Source of the DNA: Acanthaster planci
Lineage: Eukaryota > Echinodermata > Asteroidea > Valvatida > Acanthasteridae
Direction of reading: 5' to 3'
Assembly (NCBI RefSeq): GCF_001949145.1
Contig: NW_019091595.1
Location: forward strand, 279,791-343,790
Length of the DNA stretch: 64,000 nt
Part shown: positions 42,401-57,400 of the stretch, one piece after another
Numbering within the stretch: the first letter of the stretch is position 1
How the letters are laid out: the number at the start of each line of letters is the position of its first letter
The notes under the pieces: model-generated
What the model was told of the DNA's origin: nothing
What the model saw: only the letters and a program-made list of their open reading frames with translations
Databases searched by the model: none
Made by a program: the position numbers and the translations under genes

Positions 42401-45400
42401 TACAAACGAGTTCACAGACACCACCAACAGAGAGCACATCATATGCTAGTTATCACTCCAGGTGCTCACCTGTAGGACAGGTACCACAGTAGTAAGTGCC
42501 GGGCACGTTGATACACTGGACAAGGGGATCTGACGAGCAGGGGTACTCCCTACCAGAGCATTCATCAACGTCCTGGATACAGGCTGGGTTGCTGGTGCCG
42601 TCCGTCTGCCAACCTTCCACGCAGATGCAGGAGTATTTGGGCTGCAGGAAAAGGGAAGAAGGCTCGTTATCAGGTCGAGTTCTTGACCAATCTTGGGTCA
42701 TTCCTGTATTAATGTGCACTGCAGCAAATTCAGAAGAGATTTAATGATGATTCTCACTCTTCCCGCGACAACCCTGGGATCATTGACGCAGTAGCCATGC
42801 CCACACAAGTCATCATGAGATGCCGTACTGCAGTCATCGTATTTGATGGTGCACTGCGGACCGAACCAGTCGGGCTCACACTGACATCTACAAAGTCACA
42901 AAATAATTGATTTAGGAGAATTCGCAGGACAAATCTTCTGTTGCCTAATTTTCAAAGTCATTTCTCTAAGCTTAAATATCATAAATTTGCCTTTAAAAAC
43001 TTCTGGCTGAAATGAGGGTCTATCACCAATGATATAACCGAATAGGAAAGGAATATTTTGTCTTTCTTTTGTTTATAGGTGGTTTTTTGGGTGGAGGGGG
43101 TGTTTGATAAGGAGCTGTGAGAGAATTGTAGCCAAAATAGCTTGGGCAGTCGAGAAAAACATGAGAAGCCTTTAAGAAATGCCTCCCTGACTCTTGACAC
43201 TAACCGGAAACTTCCTGCAGTGTTGACACATGTTCCAGAGTTCTGGCATTCGTCCTCTGTTCCGACGATGATGGCACACTCGTTGACATCCTCATTACAG
43301 GTATCACCCTGCAAAAAATCACATTGTATGCATTATTCATGATGTCCAAACAAAGTCTTGGCAACATTTTGAAGAGAGTAATTCTCCAGTCTGTGTCCTT
43401 GACTTTACCGGGTCTGCTACAACACATCTTCATTTTTCCCCATGATCATCACTAAAGATTAAACTTGCAAAATTTCCATAACCAAGGGGGCTGCTCATCA
43501 GTGACGTTTCCACGACTCAGATTAAAAATCATAAAGATCCACGATAAAAATGAAATCTGATTCAGACTTCACAGGAATGCGAAAGGGAATCCAAATGGAC
43601 GTTATGAAACATTTGCAGAAAAAATTTGCCTAAAAGGTGAAATGTGTTTAACTTGTGCAATTTCGCAGAACAAATATTCCACCTGATGTCAAAATTTTAC
43701 ATTCATGTTTGCTTTGGGACCAGGTATGAATGCGCCTTTTCTAGTTAGAAACAAGAAATATTTCATTGGATAGAGATGACATCTGGTAAATGACTCAGTG
43801 CCACTCTCTTGCAAAACTAAGGAAATACACATACAAATGTATAATCACTAATTACTCCTAGAGAAAAAAGAGCCAATAGGAAGACTGCTCTAATAGCGGC
43901 TTGCACTTTAACCCACCTGCCAGCCAGCTACACAGCGACATTGGTAGCCCTGATACAAATTGATGCAGGTGCCTCCATGTTGACAAGGATTGTTCTGACA
44001 GTCATTACTATTCAAATTCTGCATTAAACAAGAGCACATGAGATTAATCCCTCATTTCCACCCCCCCCTAAAAAAAAAGTTGGGATAGTTTCCAAGGGGG
44101 TTGTCTTCTGAAGACAAACAGAGCACCAATATATCAAGTGAATCTATGTGGTCTTTCAATGGGGGCATGCTCAAAATGGTCACACAAGAACATCACTTCA
44201 CGGGTGCACACCATCAACACTCTCAACATGACTGTGAGCAGACTTGCATGCACTGAACATGTTCAGACTGCCAGGTGCTGACCAAGCATGACCAAGCCTT
44301 ATTCAAATGCTGACCTGGCACACCATTCAACCCCTTGAGCGGTTCTCAGAGTTATCTATCATGCATGCATTCAAAAGAGTTAAGCAGCACTAACTTCAAA
44401 TCTTCCTGATCATGAGTACTTTGCCTCATCAAAATTTTAATGACATCTTCAACAGAATTTGGGCACATTGGAAAGTCATTCTACATGTACCAGTACGTGC
44501 ATGCCAAATCAAACTTATCAAGGTGCTTCCTATATTTAGTTGTCTGGAAAAATTTCTAAGAATGGTTGTTCCGCCACATGAAGGAATGTTCAGATTAAGC
44601 TTAATATCCTTAACATCTGTTTTCCTGTAAATATCCTTTTGAAGTTTGTCGAGTGGCACGCCCCTTTTATTCAACAGTATGCTGCTTGTTTGAAAGCTTT
44701 TTGGAAGCTCCATTTCATGTCCTCATTGGCAGAATTCTCCGTTCACTTATTATGAAAATTTGAAATGTTCATGCCTTCACAAGTATGATTACATTTACAC
44801 GCTCTCTCTGTTGTACTAAAGCTACTTGTATATTTGAAGTCAAAGCAACTTAGTTTTTCCCTGTGAGTTACACCTACTCTTAACCCCCTTGACATGAAAT
44901 CCCCCATCTTTCAGAATCACCTGATAAGGAGCTTTTCAGCTAAAATAAATTGAGCGTCTCTAAGAACGACACAAAGAACTGCATCCAGTTTGAGGGAGTG
45001 GTTCATAAATATATTCCCCCCCACTCGGAGCAAATGGCACCTATAACCCTCCAAAAACCACATTCTGACAGCAAAGTATGTGACCCAGATGCCTCTCTGC
45101 ACCTGTAATTTATGAATGAAAAAAAAATTGAGACTGTGTATATGAAACGCCCACACAACAGCCTAGATAGAAACCTGAGCTTGTGTGAACGAAAACTTCC
45201 AACAACGAATGTTCTGCCGAAACAAGGGGACTCTTTCCACAATCTTTCACAAGTTGTAAATGTACGAAATAAAACCTTGCAATGATTAAGAGTTTCTATC
45301 ATCATCTCAGGGTAGAGCACCGAATAAAACATTAAACCTTGAATTGCCCTAGTTTAATTTGAAGAAGTTTAATTGAGAATAGGAGTACACCTACCTCAGG

Positions 45401-48400
45401 GTAAAACCTCAAATTACCCTTGGTTAATTTTGCATTTTTGAGACCACTTATACTTCTGCTACTTTGCCTGGTGTCACTGTGAGGCATTATTATTTTCCAA
45501 CACCAAGTTCATCGAGACATACATATTTATTCTTTAATCCAAAAACATTTTATCAACCTTCAATGACAAAATTCAATCTTACATTGGTCAGCATCTGCAC
45601 TTGTTGCTCCAAAGTCGCAACCTGTAATCAAGAAGGGGAAAATTGACATTTATCCTTGTAACAGAGATGTGGAAGTTAAACAGTTTCACGGCTCAACTGC
45701 CGCGATCAATAGCCGGCTAATTTGTGGGGGAGAACCCTAAATAATGACTGCACTTTTGATGAATTGTAAAGAGGCAAGCATCTGGTGAACTGGGTATTGA
45801 AATGCATAAAGATATGTAGTATTGTAGTAATTTTCCAAACACTATTATGCACAATGGAACCTGTGGAACCGAAACAAAGGACGCTTTGAAATCTGCCGTG
45901 CCGACAGGCTGTGCGAGATCAATGACAAATGGTTTTGAGGGAAAAGATGCCTGCTAGTGACCCTGGAACAGAGCAATGGTGGACCGTAAAAACCCAGCCT
46001 CGGATGAACTTAACTCACTCATAAAGCTGTTTTTCATTAACAAAAAAGTACAAGCCTACATGTAAATCACCACACTCTGGCCAATGATCCCAAGGTAAAT
46101 AAAGTAAAGACCTACGATAGAAACTGCATTGGTATGCTTAATAACTCCATGAAATTGATCCTGGTGAGCAACGGTGGACAACTTCCAACTTCCCTCCTGT
46201 CTACTGCTACTTTCCCCAACAAATTCACTGAATACAATGTCTTCTCTGATTTTTCAAAATCTCCTAAAATGCATGTACTTATGTATGTACCTTAATGGTG
46301 CAGTTTGCTTATCTGACCATGGGTTGATCTGTGTTTCACATGGAAAAATGCTGGTGCACTGTTTGTAAGGCGAAAAGCTCATGCACTAGCCCTCTGTGGG
46401 CCTCAAGCTGGACCTTAGCAATGGGGGCTCCTTTGGTCGGAAGTGACCTTTGCTGGTTCTTGAATGACAAGAAAATGCATGTTTTACGGTTGTGTCATTG
46501 TCAAAAAAATGAATACCCCCAACCAAGGCTGCTCTTTTTAACCGATGAGGGAGCACGTCTGCTCCAGGCAGACACCAACAGTACACTTGTGTGGACACAG
46601 ATTCTCTTTAGGGCTTTCATGTTATTTCATTCTGTTAAATGATCCAAATCAATCCCCAAGAGTAGGAATTCACAATGTAAACAGTCACATTAGTTAAAAT
46701 TACTGGTTTTTGGTAAGATCCGCTAAACTAAGAAGGGCCAGGTGGTCAATACAGGAAGATCTCGTGGCATATTTCCAGCCAACCTCAAAAACATGTTTTT
46801 GCACTCACAACCAAAAACCAACAACAACCCCCTTCCTTAAAAAAGCAGTTTGTGGAGGCACAATTCCATCTTGACGGCTGATTGGTGCTCACTCAGAATA
46901 TACATGTACTCAGTAGCATGCATACCAACAACAACATTCTACAAAAAAACGAGAGTTTAATCATATAGTCCCTCTGGCAAATCTAAAAAAACCCCACAAT
47001 GTTCCAGGTTTCCATCCCTTTGAGAAATATTCACGCAAAAACAAAAAAAGGGAAAAACAATGATCCAGGGCACAATTCAGGACTGGCATACACTGGGAAA
47101 ACAGTCTGCTCTAGAGTGCCAATAGACTGCTCTCAAAGTGTCGACTGTTTCGCATGGGTGGCCAACGTTGACAGAAATAACACCTTTGGTCTGTGCCAGA
47201 TTTTAGAAAAAAAAATTTCACTTGCACTGATTCTTTCAAAGAGGGTCTGAGTCTTTGACACTTACATGTAGGGCTTGCTCATTTGGTGCTTTGCATGACA
47301 TTTTCAAACGCTTTGTGAAGCATTCTACTAAGTGCCAGCCACAGTTTTATCAGGTACGGATACAATGTACAAGCAAAACTTAAACTTTGACATGGCAAGA
47401 AAAGACCCTGTTGATTAGTGATTTGCTTTTAGTCTAGACATATATCAACAGGAAGATAACAAAAACAAACAAAAACACACACAACAAAAATCAACAAACA
47501 AAATTGGTAGTGGGTAGTTCCAAAATGTGATCTTGTCCAAATGTTCAAAATGGCAATATGGAGAGTAATAGTAGCCCAGTCTAGGTAGCTGCAAGTACTT
47601 TGAATTTGCTGTTTCTATCTCAAGTCATTGAGTTTTTACATAATGTTTTTTTGGAAACTCATGCTGAAGCCCATTTTTTAGAAAGAGGGTAGTGGTAACA
47701 GAAAGAAAGAAAGGGCTGCAGATGCCGCGGAAATGGAAAATCAAGTACTGCTTAGATCTGAGGCTCAAGGGATTACAGTTGAGACCTGAGCTTTTTAGAT
47801 CAACTCCTCGGTCAACTATGCATACAACTATATGTACAGTACATGCACTTCACGGTTGTCACATTGGCTTTATAAAGGTTGGCTACAGTGTATCTTGTAA
47901 CCCCCCATGCTACAAACAAGTGCAATTTGGTAATTTTACCTGAAATAAGATCCAAGGAACTTCCCCTTTTGAACTGTTTTTCCTTTAACGCCCAATTTGC
48001 ATTCAAGTTGAGGTATACTTGGGCAACATGTCAAGCAAATTAAAGACATTCCATGGAAGAACAGAACAGCTTTTGCAGTGTGGTGATGGTTGGACTGGCA
48101 GAAATGGTGGTTCGGAAAAAGTGGGAAGACTAAAAAAACACCCCCCCCCAAAATGCAAGCTACCAGGTCCTCTCTCCCCCCCACCAAAGGACATCGAATG
48201 TTGCGGAAGTGGAAAATGGTAGTGGCCCGGGAATCTATTTTTGGCTGATTCTGAAGCAAGCCGTATTTACAGAGCTTCTCGCCCCAAAAACTAGAAGATA
48301 AATGTCCGCAGACATAGCAGACTAACAAAACACGATTGTATCCATTGCTGGTCTGATTATTGCATCCAAGCTCTTTGTCAAAGTTCTTTAGGGTGCAATG

Positions 48401-51400
48401 GTCCATGTAATGTTGATCTCACGGGCCACTTCCCCCTCAGGGTTAAAATACATGTACATGTGTATAAAATGTCTTTGATAACAAGCAAGTGCTTGATATT
48501 CAGTCAAGTGAAATCGAATATCATCTGGCACAGGTAGCAAAGAATAAGCAAACAAATTTTTCACTTAATCCTCTGTGTCAATTCAATAATAACGACAAAT
48601 CCCTTTGCATAACAGAAACTGTCTCTCTCCACTAGTCTGTGACATACTTTTATTCAACTTTTCAATTTGGCCAGGAAAACCTCAAGGCTCTCTTTTTTGC
48701 CAACCTATCCTGCATATTTTTGGCCAGACAAAAAGATACAAAGAGTAATGGAGGTAACTCCTGCCACTGTTACCCTGTAGTTTTTCCTTTCAAGTTGCAG
48801 GAAACAGGATCAAATTCAGAAAATGTTTGGAAGTTCATTAAGAGTGGCAAGTCAGTTACAAGCAGTAAGAAAAGATTGGGCCCATCCCAGTGGAAAACCC
48901 TGTTGCAGTGAAGACCATAACAAGTCCCTGCAAATCCAAGTTCATCGCAAGCCAACCACTACCCTGTTCATCCTGTCATTTGTGACTGGTCGTGTTGAAA
49001 GGACGTGTGACTTGATCAGTGAAAGCACCTGTGAAGTAAGATAACAGGCTCCACAGCACCAGTAGCAAGTTGACTGCCAAGGGTTCTTGGCTCATCAGTG
49101 TATGTGTTGGTTCACTGTACTTCACTGCCATTTCCTGGCCATCGCAAATACTGAAGCAGCTTATTTGTGAAGCCCTTTACAGCAAATGCAAGCAACAAAG
49201 AAGTTGGATTACTTCATTAAAACTGTTTGCTGAAATACCAATCAGAATCCCTCCCACCTGATATTTTTTCTTCACAGAAAAGCTTGGTGTCGTGCCAATT
49301 TTACATAAGCTTGGCCACGGGCCAATGTTGTATCACATTGCTGAGTGTTCACCTATTAATCCTTTGCATACATTGCTGACCCATCTTGAAGCAACGTTCA
49401 CACTGGTCACCACTGCCAAAGATTATTCAACGACGTTGAGCACTGAGGTACCGGTACCATTTCACCCTAGCCCACACTGACGCAACTGTTTCCAGTGTCT
49501 TAGCAACTAATCCATGCTTCCGTCAGGTGACTCTGATCAGCAGCTGATGAAATTTTACATTTTGGACATGTCAATTGAATACAAGTTTTTGGTTATGTTT
49601 GATACTCTCTTCAGTAGGCTGATCCTGTGACATTAAGCCAATTTTCTACACTGCACCTCCACGCGCTCAACTGGATTTCAGGCTATTATCCCCTCTAGCA
49701 ATAAATTTACACTGCATGGCCTCTGGGATTTTTGGCTGAGCAAATCATATCTTTCTGCTCGGCAGATGTTTACACCCAGCAACTCTGTTCCATGGGCCCC
49801 TTCATCTCTCTACTTACCCTGGTTTCCAGATTGCCAGTTCCTTGGTTCTCCAGTGCTGAAACCCGCGTTTTCAGGAGATTAATGTCACGTTCGTTGTCCG
49901 ATGCCTGCACAGGTTTGGCAAGACAAAAACGACAATTAAAAGGGTATGTCTTAATATGAGCATATAAGACTGTCAGGCAGAAAAAGGAAGAGATGGAGGT
50001 ACAGGGGGAGGGGAAATGTGTATGTGTGGTACTTTTCCTCCAGTTGCCTCTCAGACCGGAGTTCACATCCCACCTTGGGCCAAGGGTTGACTTTTTCTGC
50101 CCCCATCTGATTCCATGGGTTCCCCTGAAATTACATTCCAGGGTTTTCCATTCCAAAGTTTTTCTCCAAACTCTAAACGGACATTTTTTCACACTTTTTT
50201 CCAGGATTTCCTCAGGCCACTAGTATAACCAGCCAACATGTATGCACTTATAAAGCCCTGGTTTCAATGAAATACACACATGTACCAGTTTTTAAGCCTA
50301 TCGTGCTTTAAAATAGTTAAACAGGTATTTTCTGTCAACTGTAAGGTTCTAAACAGGAAACATACCCGTTCTTCCCCAGCAGAGGCTCATGATGCTTACA
50401 ACAAATAATTTAACTATTCAATGCAATAACCTTTTATCAACACCATTTAACACCTTCAGTTATGTGACAATTCAGGCATTTTACAATAATACATGTATCT
50501 CACATGCTGAATGTATTTTCCCTTGAACTTTATAAGAACTGGGGGGAGGGGCTGGTTACATTAATCCTAACAGTCCCTAATCCTCTGATTTTAATATAAT
50601 TTTACATACACCCTAGGGGGTTACGGTAGGTTAATAATCTGACAGGTTGCACTGAGCAGAACACGTCAGGACCACCTTTAAGCTGTTATTTTCAGATGGG
50701 CTTCTTCTAAAAACAACAAAGTCATTATTTTCAAAATCATTATTTTGAAATGGGACAAATGACTTTCGAAAATCTTCAGAAATATTTCGAAACCGCTGCA
50801 TCTTAAGCGAACTTTGTCAGTCATTTCATACTCGCAGCTACAAACACCCAATGCAGCCTACCCCTTGGACTGCTTCTGCCACTCCCTCCCGAAAACAAAA
50901 CATTGGGGTAGGGGGTGCCTGCCCGCAATGACTTTGAAATTTCACTTCGCTACATTGATTATGGCAGGACGTCTAGCATATGTCAAGTTGTTTACACAAT
51001 TTAAACAGTCGACCAGCATACATGTACATGTCCGTAGGGAAGATCCAGACCATTGTTTTTTGGGGAGTGGGCAAACATTTTTGGGGAGAGGGGAACCTCA
51101 GAATATTTTGAATGTCATCCATATAATTTTTAATGGATTTTCTGAGGGGTCAGGCTACATTTGGGGGCTTGTTGCACACTTTTGGAAGGAAGGGAAAGCA
51201 AACAGACCGACAAAATTACCTTCAATGTTAAAAAAACACCTAATACTCTTTACTCATAGAGAAAATACTAAAGAATTTTGAACACTGAATGATGCCCCAT
51301 TTCGTTTTTTTACATTAAGCTATTATACAAACATTACACATGGATCCATGGATAATCCAGCCTCATCAGAACAGACTTATTCCTTTCAACACCCAAGCAC

Positions 51401-54400
51401 CGATTTCAAGCCCCTAGTCAGTCAACATTAGGGAGTGATCCAGAAGGGGCCCTGGAGGTTTTGCGCGTGGTATACCTCGCGGGGCTGCTGGGTTTTTCGA
51501 GGTTTCTCTCATCGTACTATAATGAGCTCATTATCCACAGGTCAGCGCGCATCGGGCAGCCTCGGTCGAGGAACACTTTTGATTAATCGCCACGCAGAGG
51601 ACCCTAAGGCATGGACAAAAGAGTAATTTAAGCCTCAAGATAATCTCCTAGTAATCCTACATGTAATTTGATACCTTCCTTACCAAGACCAGTAAACTCC
51701 TTTAATCCTTTAATCTTTTAATCTCTAATAGCAGCCACCATCGATCATTGTCTGCTGTAGCTCTGTTGTTCCCAGCGCTGACAGCTTCATCATGTGACCA
51801 CTCATGCGTGTGAAGTTGACCTGTAGCTCAAGAATTTTGCATGTATATTCAAGAGCCATTCATGCAGCCGAACCTCAAAAAACCTCGAGGTTTACTGCGC
51901 AAAACCCCCGGCCCCCTTCTTGATCGCTCCCTTACTATTTATATAAAATAGCTGGCAATAGCCCACTCCACTGCACTGTAGGAATGGAGCCCCAGAGTGC
52001 CCTCTGGAGTGAACAATAGAATAACTATGCTCTGCTTTATGTAAAATACTGCAAATTTGCATTTATCCTCATGTACAGTTCATGTACATGTACCAATTTT
52101 TTTTTCAATGACACCACAAAGGACTTCAGGTGAACCTTGTGAATCAAAGTCTCTTCAGTTATGCAAGTAGTAGCCTTAGAACTACCAAGCCAGACTACCT
52201 GTTTCAAGACAGAAAAAATTATGACTTCCAATGCTTTGTAATAACCAACGAGTCCAAAAGCCAATCATCAAGGGATTAACATGAAGGTGCAGAATGATTT
52301 TTCTCTGTGCAATGAATATCACACAACCCTGGGGAGAATGCTAGACACAACCCCTGACACAGCCCCATGCTGTGCATGACCTCCAAGGGAAGGCCAAGCT
52401 CATGCTTGTTCACTCTTGCCTGTCCCCGAACCCCTGGTCATCAAGGCTGTAGCATGTGAGACCTCATGGCCAGGCACTGCAATCCAAGCACAGTAATAGG
52501 CAAAAATCCTTGGCGATTGTGGCTCCCCACAATTCAAATGGCTTCAACATGACCACCATTGATTCTCTTCTGAAGGACTGTTTCTGCATAGTCACAAGCC
52601 CATACTCATGCAAGAAACTGTGCAACAGACTTTTTACTTTTAAGGGAGAAAATAAAGGCAGACAGTAATGATGAAAAGAAATGAAAATAATATTTTAGGG
52701 AAATTAAAAATGCAGAGTGTATTTGGTCTTCCTTCAAGATGTTGAAAATATGTGCCAAGTTTCTTGTGTTGACAAGCAAGCCACAATAAACAAGATGAAA
52801 TGATAACCATAAATCAATCAGAAATGGACTGATTTACCCTTTGTATAAGATTTACAGCCCATCAGATGTTTTCCTCCGGAAAATTTTATTTCAATATTGC
52901 AGGGGGTTGTGTTGAATCAGAGTGGCACCAGGTGGTACTCACTCCTTGCTGCATCCCCTGGTAACCGTACCGGGTACCTGACAGTATTAAAGTTTGTTCA
53001 TCTCTTGACCCCATAGGTACCCTGTAGGTTGGCCTGGATTATTACAATGCATGACATGTTTGCCGACATACCATTTACATGTATATCTAAAGGACTGGTT
53101 TTAGTGATCACCTAGAGATTGGGATGATGATCAAGGTTGGTGTTCAATCACTCCTGGTACCACGCAACAGTGGTGTCTGGGCAGACAGGAGCCAAAAAAC
53201 CTGTTTGGAAAGGGGAGGGGGGGTTGTGGATATTCACCACCATTGTTTGGAACATATTCTTCCCAGAACAGTCTTACAGGGGAAAGACAGAGGTCTGCAA
53301 TGCTGGGTCAATGAATTGACAGGGGCTGTTGCCATGACAAAAGAGTTCCCACAGGAAACTGAAAAACAAGTTCCATGACTTTTCCTGGAACTTCCTAGAT
53401 TAAAACAAGACAACTCCCTTGACATAGAGAAAAGTTTTTTTGGTATTGTGAACGGGAGGACTGCCATAGCCACTACTTTAGACTGACAAGGAATCTAGAA
53501 TTTATCATTCCATATGAAGTCAAAAGTAGCCATCCTTCCCCCCAAAAATACTTTGCATGATCTTGATTTCCATGACTAGTTTCCTTCTGACAACATGATT
53601 CTAGGAGACCCAATATGTACATGTAGTTTTTCCAATGATTTTCTAGGACAACATTTCTTTCAGGACTTATCAGGATTATCCTTGTCTGTGGGAGCTATGA
53701 CGACTGAGAAATGCTGCACAAGTTGATCTTAACCGGTCTACCGATTCTACTACATCCGCGGCCTCAAAATTTCAAGTGGGATTTCAAGTTTTCTCCGCGC
53801 ACTTAACTATGAGTCTCCTCTCCAGTGTTGCAGTTGATATCCAAGCATGAGTCTTTTGCCATGAGTGGGAGCAAGATCGAGTCCACAGCAATTCTTTTTT
53901 CCATTGCCTGAGTTGAGTACAGTGCAAAACCGATACTCCTCAGGAAAGACAGCACAGGTTTGTGCACTTCAGTAGCAACTCATTTGTATCATTCCTCCAT
54001 GGTCACATAAACACCACAGGTACACGTACACCTGCCTCAGCTCACACCAACGAGGACAACTTGTATTCAAGACTACCAGTACAGAAGCATGGGCAGTCAA
54101 CAGTGTGCACACACAAATGGGGAGGGCCACACAGTGCTTTTTTCAATTCCTGCATAGAATCTGTGGGAATGGGGAGGGCCACACAGAGCTTTTTTCAATT
54201 CCTGCATAGAATCTGTGGGAACGGGGAGCGGCAAAAGACACTCTGCACTAGCAAGGATCTTCCACATTTAAAGAGCATCTTTAAGTAAACGTTGTTTTCT
54301 CTGATTTTATCTGTTCAAATAAAAATGGAAGCATCCAAATGGAACGCAGTACCATTTGTCTTCAGAGCTCAACTATAACAAGCTTAAAGGGGTTTTTTCT

Positions 54401-57400
54401 GTTAATGCCAAGATGCAAACTCTGAATGCAGATTGCGTCATTCAGAGAACACAGAGAAAATGTGGGGAACCCTTGCCCTGTCTTTGTAGTGGATAAATCC
54501 TTGTGCATGCCAAACAATGGTTGCACGTTTTGTTTGGCATGCACAAGGCTTATCCACTTTGAACACAGGGCATGGGTTCCCCTAATTTTCTCCGAATGAT
54601 GCAATCCACATTCAGAATTTGCAACTTGGCATGAACTGCGAAAAAGCCTTTTTAAGCTTGTCATCCCGTAGTTGGGGTCTGAAGACAAATGACACTGCAT
54701 TCGATTTGGATCAGAGAAAACGTGTTTAACTAAGAGGTGCTCTTTAACGACTCCATCACAATACAATGAAATGCAGGTCAATCTGTGAATGCATCTACAT
54801 GTACATACAGTATGGTCGCATGCACATTAAGACTACAAAATTAATTGTCAATGCTGCAGTTACGCAAAGTGCTTGTTGCACTCGGGGTTAGCCTTCTGCG
54901 CTTCCACACATGATTACGCGTGACCCGCAGACAGCCCTTTGATCATGTATAACCTACAGTGGCATGTCTTCTCAGAATATCATACCAGTACATGTAGGTG
55001 CCCTTCAAATGACCTTGTAGTCTAACACCAGATATGCCTTCTGGGAAGGGCAAGTTTTTTTACATTTTCTTCATACTGGTACATCACTGAGTTGTCCACA
55101 TTGCATCTCTGATGTCCTGCATGTACTTTGTATATACAGTACTGTATATAGGCCTATACACGGGGAAACAATAGAGGTCATACAAGTATGCAAAACCCAT
55201 TCACAAGATCAATATGTAGGGTTAACATAACAAGCGGTTAACATAACAAGTGGGGGGTTTGCAAGGGACTTTTCTGCAACATAACACTGACAACATACAG
55301 TCTTCTGCGAACTGGTCGGCTATGTTATACTTTCATTGCAAAAGGTACCGTAATATCAACAAGTGCCATCCGGCACTACCGGTACGACAGTTTACCAACT
55401 GTCCACATACATGTACATGTAGGGTTTACCCTAACTTTATCAAATTATCAAAAGTCTCTGTAAATCTGAAATCATTAAGTCCAATAATGTGGCTTAAAAG
55501 TACATGCAATTTTACTTCATATTTCCATCCTGGGTCAGCTTGCTCTATCAATATTAAATGTCAGTTCCTGAAACCGGACTCCTCTTAATGCAGCTAAAAT
55601 CATCTCAGTTTTTCCATAACATTAAACTTTTCACTTTTCAAGTGTTGATTTATAATCTTTCATTGTTAATAACTAGAACCATTCGTATAAACAGGATGAA
55701 CGAAAAAGGGTGTTTACTTGTACAGTAGATTAAGCAGAAAACGAAGCAGCTGGACATCAATACATGCAGGTGTTAATTTTGGAGACAACATGCAATTTTT
55801 TCTCTGACAAGGTGAAGACATGGGACATCAAAATTGAAACTTAGTGTACATAGGCCACAAGTGTTCTGCCAGTTATTTAGACCTCTGAGATTAGTGATCC
55901 GTTTCCTTATGCTTCTGTTGAAATGAAAGAGTTCTTAACACCCACACTGTACAACATTTTTATGACTCACTTTTCACAAGTTGTGATGACGCATCTCAGT
56001 GGTACTCACAAGGTAGTTGTTTTATGTCTGCTACTCATGTTTGCTTCGAACTTTATTCAGGTCACTCTAGTCAATGTTTTGCTCGCTTAAAAATTGTCCA
56101 AATAAAAATTCTGATCCTGTCATGAATAGCTGGAGGCTTTTTTCTCTTGTCAAAATGTCAAGTTACTTGTCTGCACCAGTACGTGTAAGTTACTTTGTTA
56201 AGAACTATTCCAAACCTCCAATATGTATGACTCGTAGTTTTATTTCTCTCCCTCAACGCCCTCCCCCAACTGCACTTCTTTGTCCATATGCAGTCAGAAA
56301 ATGTCAAGCACAGGTGTTTTCACAGTCCCTTAAAATCACCATACAAAGTTTCCAGTCTAATTATGGTCTTACTCAAGCCACAATGTGATTTACATCAACA
56401 CGTTGAGTCACCTAACAGTATATAAAAAGTGTGCACATTATTAAAAATAATATTCTTAATAAAAACAAATCATCAAAATCAACATGTGAATCTCTTTATA
56501 TACATTTGTACCTGTACACCATAAATGTTCAATATTTAACGATGGTGTGCCATAGCAGGGGGTTTTAAAGTGGTCCATTTGGGTCCACAAAAATTTGAGG
56601 GGAACTGTTACATTTGTGTCTTCTTTCGTCAAAAAAGTGACAAGATGATTCTTACAAGCTCCTAGTGTAGTGGCATGATAGCTCCAGCCAAGACCATACA
56701 CATAAACCCCATCAAGCAAGTTTGGTATTCTGACAGTACATGTACCTACTCAGAAAGAAGCGTGTTGATGGCCATTCAAGGTACATGCAGGAGACATCAG
56801 GCCAATCAAGGTGGCCATGCACAAATGCACATTATATACATGGACATGTACCGGTACTGTACAATGCAAAATTGTTTGGGTTTCCTCTTTTCTTTCAACA
56901 ATCTGAAAGGGGACAGATGAGCCCAGCATCCATCAATGTTGTTTCTTTTTGCTGAATATTAAATTAGCAACAAAAGCATGATCAAAGGAAATCCCAAAAC
57001 AAGCAAAACGTGCACAATCATTATACGTGTAAATACTTATCCACGAGTGTATTGTGAGCGTGGCTTTTTTTATTCAGTTTGACAAATATCTGAAACATCG
57101 TAACTGACACCAGTTTACAAAAGAGAGGCCAGCTTGTAAAACGTGATTCTACCCTGTCAGACATCAATAACCCTGGGCTATAAAATCAGGTGATGGAGTG
57201 TTTAGAGTAGATAACTGAAACTCAAGTGCTCCACTGACAATGCACAAAATGCACAATAGACCAAAGTTTTTTATCACCTAATGGTCATATTATGAACCCC
57301 CCACCCCAGTCGATTGCACCTGCCTGATAATAATGGGTGTTTTCATAACTGATAGTCACTGTCAAATAGTTGGTATTATGGAGGCACAGAATCTCCTTGA

